Assembly (NCBI RefSeq): GCF_023072595.1
Contig: NZ_JALLGK010000005.1
Span: forward strand, 124,001-188,000
From: Streptomyces sp. XM4193
GTDB taxonomy: Bacteria; Actinomycetota; Actinomycetes; Streptomycetales; Streptomycetaceae
Direction of reading: 5' to 3'
Length of the DNA stretch: 64,000 bases
Made by a program: the position numbers and the translations under genes. Below are positions 58,619 through 64,000 of the stretch, piece after piece. The notes under the pieces are model-generated. The model did not search any database. It was given only the letters and a program-made list of their open reading frames with translations, and had not been told where the DNA came from. Each line of letters begins with the position of its first letter. Position 1 is the stretch's first letter.

Positions 58619-61021
58619 ATGGACCCGACGCACCGGGGCCCGCAGGGTCGGGACGGCCGGGACAGCGGTGCGCTGGCCAGGACCGTGCAGCTGGTTGCGG
58701 ACGAGTATCTGCTGACCGTCAACCCCGTCGACGGCAGCGAGATCGAGATCTGCCCGCCCGCGGACCTGCCCGCGCCGCCGGCACGTCACACCGCCGAGGC
58801 GCGCGAGGCGTACCAGCGGGCCGCCGCGCCCAGCCCGCCGGTCGGCCCGTCGGCCGAGATCACCGAGCAGCTTCCCCTGCTGGAGCGGCAGGAGGAGCGC
58901 GAGCGGCTGGTGCGGCTCCTCTCCAGAGGCCGTTCGGTACGGCTCGTGGGCCGGCCCGGATCGGGCCGCACCGCGCTGCTGAACGCCGTCGCCGAGGACT
59001 GCGCCGGCCTGGCGCCGGACGGGGTGATCCGCCTCGGCGGTCACCGCCGCACCCCCTCCGACCTGCTGCACGAGCTGTACGCGGCCGTCTTCCACGCCCC
59101 CTGGCACCGGCTGGGCCGCAGCGAACTCCTCGCCGCCGTCAGCGACATCGGCGCGGTCGTGGTCCTCGACGACGTGGCCTTCGGCGGCGCCGCGCTCGAC
59201 GAACTGCTCCGGCTGACTCCCGAATGCGCCTTCCTGGTCTCCGCGACGCCCGACATCGCGGCGGGCTCCAGCGAGAGCACGCTCACCGAGGTCGTGCTGC
59301 CCGGGCTCAGCCGCGAGGCGAGCACCGGGATCCTGGAGCACGCCGTCGGGCGTCCGCTCCGGCAGGACGAGTTCGACTGGGCCGCGGACCTGTGGTTCGA
59401 GTCCGAGGGTCTGCCGCTGCGGTTCCTCCAGGCCGGTGCGGTGCTGCGGCACCGCGACGGGCTCGGTGCGCCGGACGGGCCCGAGGGGGCACAAGGGGGC
59501 TCGGGCGGACACCCCGAGGCACGGGATTCCGTGCCCGCGGCCGAACTCCCCGCGCTCACCGTGGGGTTGACCCCGCTGGCGGTGGCCGGGACGCTCAGCG
59601 GGCTCGGCCGCGAGTCGCTGCGCTACGGCGTCGCGCTGGACGGCGAGATGCCTCACCAGTCGCATCTGCCCGCCCTGGTGGACGATCCGCAGGGGGACGC
59701 GGCGCTCGCCGAGCTGACCGCCGCGGGACTGGTCACCGCCACCGGCAGCGGATACCGACTCTCCGGAGACCTCGCCGCCCAACTGGCCGCCGACGGTTTC
59801 ACCGACGCCGAGGGCAACGCCGACCGCGCACTCCGTGCCGCCCAGCACTACGCCTGGTGGGCGGGCCACCCCTCGGTCACCCCGGATCGGGTGGCGGCCG
59901 AGGCCCCCGCCGTGCTCGCGGCGATCCGCGGCACCAGGACCGGCGGCCACTCCAGCTCCGCCGCGCTGCTCGCGCACACCACCGCTCCGGTGCTCGCCGC
60001 CGCCCTGCACTGGTCGGCGTGGGAGCAGGCGCTGCGCGGAGGTCAGGAGGCGGCGCGTCTCGCCGGCGAGGTGGCCGAAGAGGCGTACTTCCACCACGAG
60101 TTGGGCGTGCTCGCCCTGTGCCTGGGCAATGTGGAGCGGGCCCGTTCGGAGCTGGAGGCGTCGATCGCGCTGCGCGGCGCGCTGGCCGACAAGCGCGGCG
60201 CCGTCGCGGGCCGCCGTGCGCTCGCCCTGGTCGAGGACCGTTCCACGCTCGCTCTCGGTACGCCCTCCGTCGCTGCCGCGGCCGCACCGCAGGCGTTCGC
60301 CGGTGCGTCCGAGGACGGTACGGCCCCGACCGCCGTCGCCGCGGCGGTTCCGTTCGCGGGCGACCCGGGTGAACCGGACGCGTCGGACGCCACGGTGGTG
60401 GGCGCCGCCGTCCCCGAGCGCGAGCGACGGGCACCGGTGCTGGGCACCACGAAACGCAATGTGGCCGCGGTGGGCGCGGGCGCGCTCCTCGCCGTGGCGC
60501 TCGGCGCCATGTTCACCGTCGGGAACGTCTCCGGCGGCGAGGACCCCGGGGACAACGTCAAGCCCGACACCTCCTCCTCGCAGGACGCCGACGACGTTCC
60601 GGTGGAGGGGCCGGAGGACGATCCGACCTCGCGGGACCCGAAGCCCGAGCCCTCCGAGTCCGACGAGTCGCCGTCGCCGAGCGAGTCGCCCTCCTCGGAC
60701 GACCCCACCTCGCCGACCCCGTCGGACGACCCGACCACTCCGACCGACGACCCCACCACGCCGACCGACGAGCCGAGCGACCCCGAGCCGACCGACGATC
60801 CCACCGAGCCGACGGACGAGCCGAGCGACCCCGAGCCGACCGACGATCCGAGCGATCCCACGGACGAGCCGACCGACCCGGAGCCGACCGACGACCCGTC
60901 GGAGAGCGAGTCCCTGCCGGGGCCCAGCGCTCCCTCGGGCCCGAGCCCGTCGTCCTCGCAGCCGGAGCAGACCGACCCGCAGTCTCCTCCGGCCGGCGAC
61001 GGCGGCCTCACCATAGGCTGA
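58619..61021 (+). CDS. Large membrane-anchored P-loop protein with acidic D/E/P/T outer stalk
   Basis: An 800-residue protein. The cytoplasmic part (1-610) contains a degenerate Walker A G-R-P-G-S-G-R-T (about residue 112; Arg replaces the usual Lys), a Walker B-like VVVLDDVAF, and an Ala/Leu-rich helical region with AHTTAPVLAAALHWSAWEQA. This outline resembles ATPases of signal-transduction (STAND-like) type. One membrane segment lies at about 620-640 (VAAVGAGALLAVALGAMFTV). The remaining 155 residues are outside and almost wholly Asp, Glu, Pro, Ser and Thr, with DEPSDPEPTDDP-type repeats, probably a stalk through the wall. Because Walker A Lys is missing, nucleotide binding is uncertain. 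It may work with the STAS protein upstream. Confidence 0.75.
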   Translation: MDPTHRGPQGRDGRDSGALARTVQLVADEYLLTVNPVDGSEIEICPPADLPAPPARHTAEAREAYQRAAAPSPPVGPSAEITEQLPLLERQEERERLVRLLSRGRSVRLVGRPGSGRTALLNAVAEDCAGLAPDGVIRLGGHRRTPSDLLHELYAAVFHAPWHRLGRSELLAAVSDIGAVVVLDDVAFGGAALDELLRLTPECAFLVSATPDIAAGSSESTLTEVVLPGLSREASTGILEHAVGRPLRQDEFDWAADLWFESEGLPLRFLQAGAVLRHRDGLGAPDGPEGAQGGSGGHPEARDSVPAAELPALTVGLTPLAVAGTLSGLGRESLRYGVALDGEMPHQSHLPALVDDPQGDAALAELTAAGLVTATGSGYRLSGDLAAQLAADGFTDAEGNADRALRAAQHYAWWAGHPSVTPDRVAAEAPAVLAAIRGTRTGGHSSSAALLAHTTAPVLAAALHWSAWEQALRGGQEAARLAGEVAEEAYFHHELGVLALCLGNVERARSELEASIALRGALADKRGAVAGRRALALVEDRSTLALGTPSVAAAAAPQAFAGASEDGTAPTAVAAAVPFAGDPGEPDASDATVVGAAVPERERRAPVLGTTKRNVAAVGAGALLAVALGAMFTVGNVSGGEDPGDNVKPDTSSSQDADDVPVEGPEDDPTSRDPKPEPSESDESPSPSESPSSDDPTSPTPSDDPTTPTDDPTTPTDEPSDPEPTDDPTEPTDEPSDPEPTDDPSDPTDEPTDPEPTDDPSESESLPGPSAPSGPSPSSSQPEQTDPQSPPAGDGGLTIG

Positions 61022-61284
61022 GCCGCACCCGCCGGACGGCGGACGCGGCTCCGTACGGGCGGCGATGCGGCCTCGAACAGGCGGTGCGGGAAGCGAGTTG
61101 CGCCCACCGCGTGCCCGCGTGCCCGCGCACCCGCGTGCCCGCGCCACCGCCGTCCACCGCATCGGCGGAGCCGAGGTGAGCGCCGTGCCCGCGGCAGCCC
61201 CGTCGGCGGGGCCGCTCCCGGCGTGGGACGGCTCCCGGTGGCGCGTCCGCCGCGAGGCGTGTCAGCGGTGGCCCGCGAGTGGCG

Positions 61285-61965
61285 TCAGAAGAGGCGCAGC
61301 TTGTCGTCCTCGATACCGCGCAGCGCGTTGTAGTCCAGCGTCACGCAGCTGATGCCGCGGTCCGTCGCCAGTACGCGTGCCTGCGGCTTGATCTCCTGCG
61401 CCGCGAACACCCCCTTGACCGGCGCCAGATGGGGGTCGCGGTTGAGCAACTCCAGGTAGCGGGTGAGCTGTTCGACGCCGTCGATCTCGCCGCGCCGCTT
61501 GATCTCCACGGCGACCGTCACACCGTCCTTGTCGCGGCCGAGGATGTCGACCGGCCCGATCGCGGTCGGGAACTCCCGGCGGATCAGCGACCAGCCCTCG
61601 CCGAGCGTCTCCATCCGGTCCGCCAACAGCTCCTGGAGGTGCGCCTCCACGCCGTCCTTGATCAGACCCGGGTCCACGCCCAACTCGTGGGAGGAGTCGT
61701 GCAGGACCTCCTCCATCGTGATGATCAACTTTTCGCCGCCCTTGTTGACCACCGTCCACACGTTCTCCGCGCCGTCCCCGTCGCCCCCGCCCTCCTTCAA
61801 AGTGCACGGCGGGGACATCCAGTTGAGCGGTTTGTACGCGCGGTCGTCGGCGTGAATGGAGACCGATCCATCGGCTTTGACCAGGATCAGCCTGGGAGCG
61901 GAGGGCAGATGGGCGGTGAGCCGGCCGGCGTAGTCCACGGAGCAGCGGGCGATGACGAGACGCAT
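61285..61965 (-). CDS. nucS: Mismatch-specific endonuclease NucS/EndoMS
   Basis: A 226-residue nuclease that cuts DNA at mismatches and gives actinobacteria without MutS-MutL their mismatch repair. The N-terminal DNA-binding half begins MRLVIARCSVDYAGRLTAHL. The C-terminal RecB-like nuclease half has the motif D-x(n)-E-x-K in PVDILGRDKDGVTVAVEIKR (about residues 149-168) and GVEQLTRYLELL. The ATG at 61965 is chosen because the family starts MRLVIA. The same gene follows the atp-pduO region in mycobacteria. Confidence 0.96.
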   Translation of the reverse strand: MRLVIARCSVDYAGRLTAHLPSAPRLILVKADGSVSIHADDRAYKPLNWMSPPCTLKEGGGDGDGAENVWTVVNKGGEKLIITMEEVLHDSSHELGVDPGLIKDGVEAHLQELLADRMETLGEGWSLIRREFPTAIGPVDILGRDKDGVTVAVEIKRRGEIDGVEQLTRYLELLNRDPHLAPVKGVFAAQEIKPQARVLATDRGISCVTLDYNALRGIEDDKLRLF

Positions 61966-62248
61966 GGTCGGCCACGCTACTTCAACCCGGGCGCGGCACG
62001 CGATTCGCCCCTGCTTCGCCCCGTTCATGCGTGGCTTGTAGACGCCGGAACCACATGAACCGGCCACTGTGGGTGGCCAGTTGTGCGCGCAATCGTATGG
62101 TCGGCCGGGCAATCCGGTCTTACCGTAGGTAGTGGAGGAATTGCCGAGCGAGACGGCAGCCGTCTGTCAGGCATGCCCTCGTCTCACTTTGCACCCTCTG
62201 CCCCATCCGTAAGGCCCCGTCAGGTCGGGGTCGCGAGAGGAGAACCAC

Positions 62249-62641
62249 ATGTCGCTCGACGTCTCACCGGCCCTACTCGAGCAGGCCGAGCGAGGCGAGG
62301 TCGACGAAGCCGCGTTCGTCGACTGCGTCAAGACTTCCCTCCCGTACGCCTGGGAGATGATCAGCTCCCTGGTCGCCCGACTGCAGGTCGACGGCGGGGA
62401 GTTCGCCGACAACCAGACGCCGCCTCCGGACGAGCAGGCGCGCGGCCAGCTCCTGCGCGCACTGGCCAGCGACGCCATACGCGGCGCGCTGGAGCGGCAC
62501 TTCGGGGTCCGACTGGCGTTCCAGAACTGCCACCGTGTGGCGGTTTTCCCCCTGGACAGCTCCGTCGACGACCGTCTCGCCCGCTTCACCTCGGTGCGCG
62601 GCCAGCTGCTCAACCAGTCGCCGGTGCTGCGCGACTGCTGA
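62249..62641 (+). CDS. SCO5389-family protein
   Basis: A 130-residue soluble, mostly helical protein (MSLDVSPALLEQAERGEVDE, TSLPYAWEMISSLVARLQVD, LLRALASDAIRGALERHFGV) of a family named after Streptomyces coelicolor SCO5389 and conserved in the genus. Function unknown. The single C-terminal Cys is the last residue. GGAG lies about eight bases before the ATG. It is divergent from nucS across 283 bases. Confidence 0.88.
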   Translation: MSLDVSPALLEQAERGEVDEAAFVDCVKTSLPYAWEMISSLVARLQVDGGEFADNQTPPPDEQARGQLLRALASDAIRGALERHFGVRLAFQNCHRVAVFPLDSSVDDRLARFTSVRGQLLNQSPVLRDC

Positions 62642-62725
62642 CCGTCCGGGACGCGTCGCCCGCAGCCACCGCCGCGCCCGCGGCCAGCCGTGGTCGCGGT
62701 GAACCGGGCGACGCGTCCGAGGCCG

Positions 62726-62753
62726 CCGGCGCCGACGAGTCCTCCGGCGCCGG
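62726..62753. terminator. Hairpin between convergent genes
   Basis: CCGGCGCC (62726-62733) with GGCGCCGG (62746-62753), a perfect 8-bp stem and 12-base loop, between the SCO5389-family gene and the monooxygenase. Confidence 0.6.
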
Positions 62754-62777
62754 GGGAGCCCGTGCGCCGACGGGTCG

Positions 62778-63851
62778 TCAGCGCTCGGTGCCGAGGAGGT
62801 CCGTGCCGCCGGTCAGCAGTGGCAGCACCTCGCCGCCGAGCCTCCGCAGATTGAGCTCGGTGGCGGCCAGATCGCCGGTGCCCTCGGCAAGCAGTGCGAA
62901 GTGCCGGATGCCGGTCCGTTCGGCCGTGGCCGAGAGCCGCTCTGCGCACAACTCCGGTGTGCCGACCGGATGCAGCTCGCTGAGGAGCTCGGTGTAGGCG
63001 AGCGGGTCGCGCATCGCCCGGGCCCTGCCGTCCACGGTGACGTACGCGCCCAGGCCATCCCGGAACCAGCCCGGCATCGCCTTGGTCAGCGCCTCGACCG
63101 CGTCCTCGCGGCGGTCGGCGATCTGCACCACCCCGACCGACACGTGCGGCGCGCCGGCCACCAACTCGGGCGGATGCCCTGCCGCTTGGGCCTCGCGCCG
63201 CCACAGCGCGACCATGCCGGCCTTCTCCTCGTCCCCGCAGTGCATGCCGAGCAGCATCGGCAGCCCGCGCCGCGCCGCGACCCGTACGCCCTGCGGCGAG
63301 ATGCAGGCGACCGTCACGCCCGGGCCCGAATCCTCCTGCGGGTGCCCGCTGTCGACGAGGTCGCCCGCCCGGGGCACGACGCTGACGTCCCGGAAGCGGT
63401 ACCGCCCGCTGTCCGAACCGACGGACTCCTCGCGCAACCAGCGCAGCAGCAGGTCCAACTCCTCGGGGAAACACCGCTCGTAGGCGTCGACGCCGCCGCC
63501 GAAGACCTCCAGATCGACCCATGGGCCGCCGCGCCCCACCCCCAACCGGAAGCGGCCCCCGGACACCAGGTGCAGCATCGCGGTCTGCTCGCCGAGCGCC
63601 ACCGGGTGCAGATTCGGCAGCACGCTCACCGCGGTGCCGACGGTGATCCGCTCGGTCCGGCCGAGCAGGTAGCCGGCCAGCGTCGCGGCGTTCGGGCAGG
63701 TGCCGTACGGGACGAAGTGGTGCTCGGCCAGCCACACCGCGTCCAGACCGGCTCTCTCGGCCGCCTCGGCGCTGCGCACCGCCCGGTGCAGGGCCTCACC
63801 GTGCCCCTGACCGGGGAACTGCCCTGCCAGAACGAAGGCTCCCAGTTGCAT
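62778..63851 (-). CDS. Luciferase-like (LLM class) flavin-dependent monooxygenase
   Basis: A 357-residue TIM-barrel oxidoreductase using reduced F420 or FMN. The N-terminal block MQLGAFVLAGQFPGQGHGEA, the early WLAEHHFVPYG (residues 41-51), VGTAVSVLPNLHPVALGEQ and LGVGRGGPWVDLEVFG all follow the family. Substrate unknown. The ATG at 63851 has AAGGAG six bases upstream. The C-terminal end is Leu/Gly-rich and intact. Confidence 0.92.
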   Translation of the reverse strand: MQLGAFVLAGQFPGQGHGEALHRAVRSAEAAERAGLDAVWLAEHHFVPYGTCPNAATLAGYLLGRTERITVGTAVSVLPNLHPVALGEQTAMLHLVSGGRFRLGVGRGGPWVDLEVFGGGVDAYERCFPEELDLLLRWLREESVGSDSGRYRFRDVSVVPRAGDLVDSGHPQEDSGPGVTVACISPQGVRVAARRGLPMLLGMHCGDEEKAGMVALWRREAQAAGHPPELVAGAPHVSVGVVQIADRREDAVEALTKAMPGWFRDGLGAYVTVDGRARAMRDPLAYTELLSELHPVGTPELCAERLSATAERTGIRHFALLAEGTGDLAATELNLRRLGGEVLPLLTGGTDLLGTER

Positions 63852-63950
63852 TGTCAGCTCCTTCGGCCCGGCCCTGGGCCGGAGTGCTCACTCGATGCGG
63901 ACGGGTGGCGCCGGTCCCGGACGTGTGGCCGTCTCCTCGCACACGTACGC

Positions 63951-63970
63951 GGTCGCGGGCGCCCGCGACC
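63951..63970. promoter_or_regulatory. Perfect 20-bp palindrome upstream of the monooxygenase gene
   Basis: GGTCGCGGGC followed directly by GCCCGCGACC, with no spacer, 100 bases upstream of the monooxygenase start. A dimeric repressor site or a hairpin of an upstream transcript are both possible. Confidence 0.5.
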
Positions 63971-64000
63971 ATGAGACGTGTGGCGCCAACTCCCGTTCCC

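Noticed and set aside
57722..61162. An 1146-codon open frame on the minus strand
   Set aside because: It is antisense to the dehydrogenase-to-P-loop-protein region, has no ribosome site and a composition expected from reading the third-position-biased strand backwards.

Overview
The window is high-GC actinobacterial chromosome, almost certainly from a Streptomyces or close relative. The grounds are GTG/TTG starts, GGAGG-type ribosome sites, codon bias, a SCO5389-family gene, an XRE-DUF397 regulator locus, nrtL, and a gene order that matches the conserved actinobacterial lysA-hom-thrC-thrB-rho-rpmE-prfA-prmC-atp block (in Mycobacterium tuberculosis argS-lysA-thrA-thrC-thrB-rho-rpmE-prfA-hemK-...-atp).

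Left half (about 1-26.5 kb) is accessory. It opens with a sugar-uptake and hydrolysis locus: a YtfR-like ABC ATPase running off the left edge, a YtfQ-like lipoprotein, a LacI-type repressor, and a divergent secreted PA14-GH2 glycosidase that shares a palindromic control region with the repressor. Next come an ascorbate-family PTS (IIC plus a fused IIA-IIB) and a secreted SprT-type trypsin. These are followed by three small uncharacterised genes and a K15-type DD-peptidase. A regulator cassette follows: a translationally coupled small-gene pair divergent from an XRE-DUF5753 regulator, then two tandem, nearly identical DUF397 genes. Then come a HEPN-like remnant, an ABC half-transporter, a second K15-type DD-peptidase, a small membrane protein, a secreted neutral ceramidase, an M23 peptidase with an SH3-like tail, and a 5'-truncated sialidase followed by a 13-bp minisatellite. 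Strong hairpin terminators separate most of these units.

Right half (about 26.5-64 kb) is core. It holds a CPA2 antiporter, a stand-alone receiver protein, nrtL (an ArgS relic without a catalytic domain), lysA, hom, thrC, thrB, rho, rpmE, prfA, prmC, a threonylcarbamoyl-AMP synthase, a low-molecular-weight phosphatase homologue whose catalytic Cys is Ser, and a MraY/WecA-type phosphosugar transferase. The complete F1Fo-ATP synthase operon (atpIBEFHAGDC) and a DUF2550 gene come next. After that are a GNAT enzyme, a NarL/HisKA_3 two-component pair divergent from a GIDE-domain membrane protein, a PduO-type cobalamin adenosyltransferase, a 3-hydroxybutyryl-CoA dehydrogenase, a STAS protein, a large membrane-anchored P-loop protein with a D/E/P/T-rich outer stalk, nucS, the SCO5389-family gene and a luciferase-like monooxygenase.

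The core genes link aspartate-family amino-acid synthesis, translation termination and tRNA modification, transcription termination and energy conversion. The most unusual observations are the ArgS relic in the old argS position, the Cys-to-Ser phosphatase homologue, the duplicated DUF397 module with a perfect palindrome in its divergent promoter region, large inverted repeats in the hom and thrB leaders, and short tandem repeats inside or beside genes. No tRNA, rRNA, CRISPR array, insertion sequence or phage attachment site was recognised.
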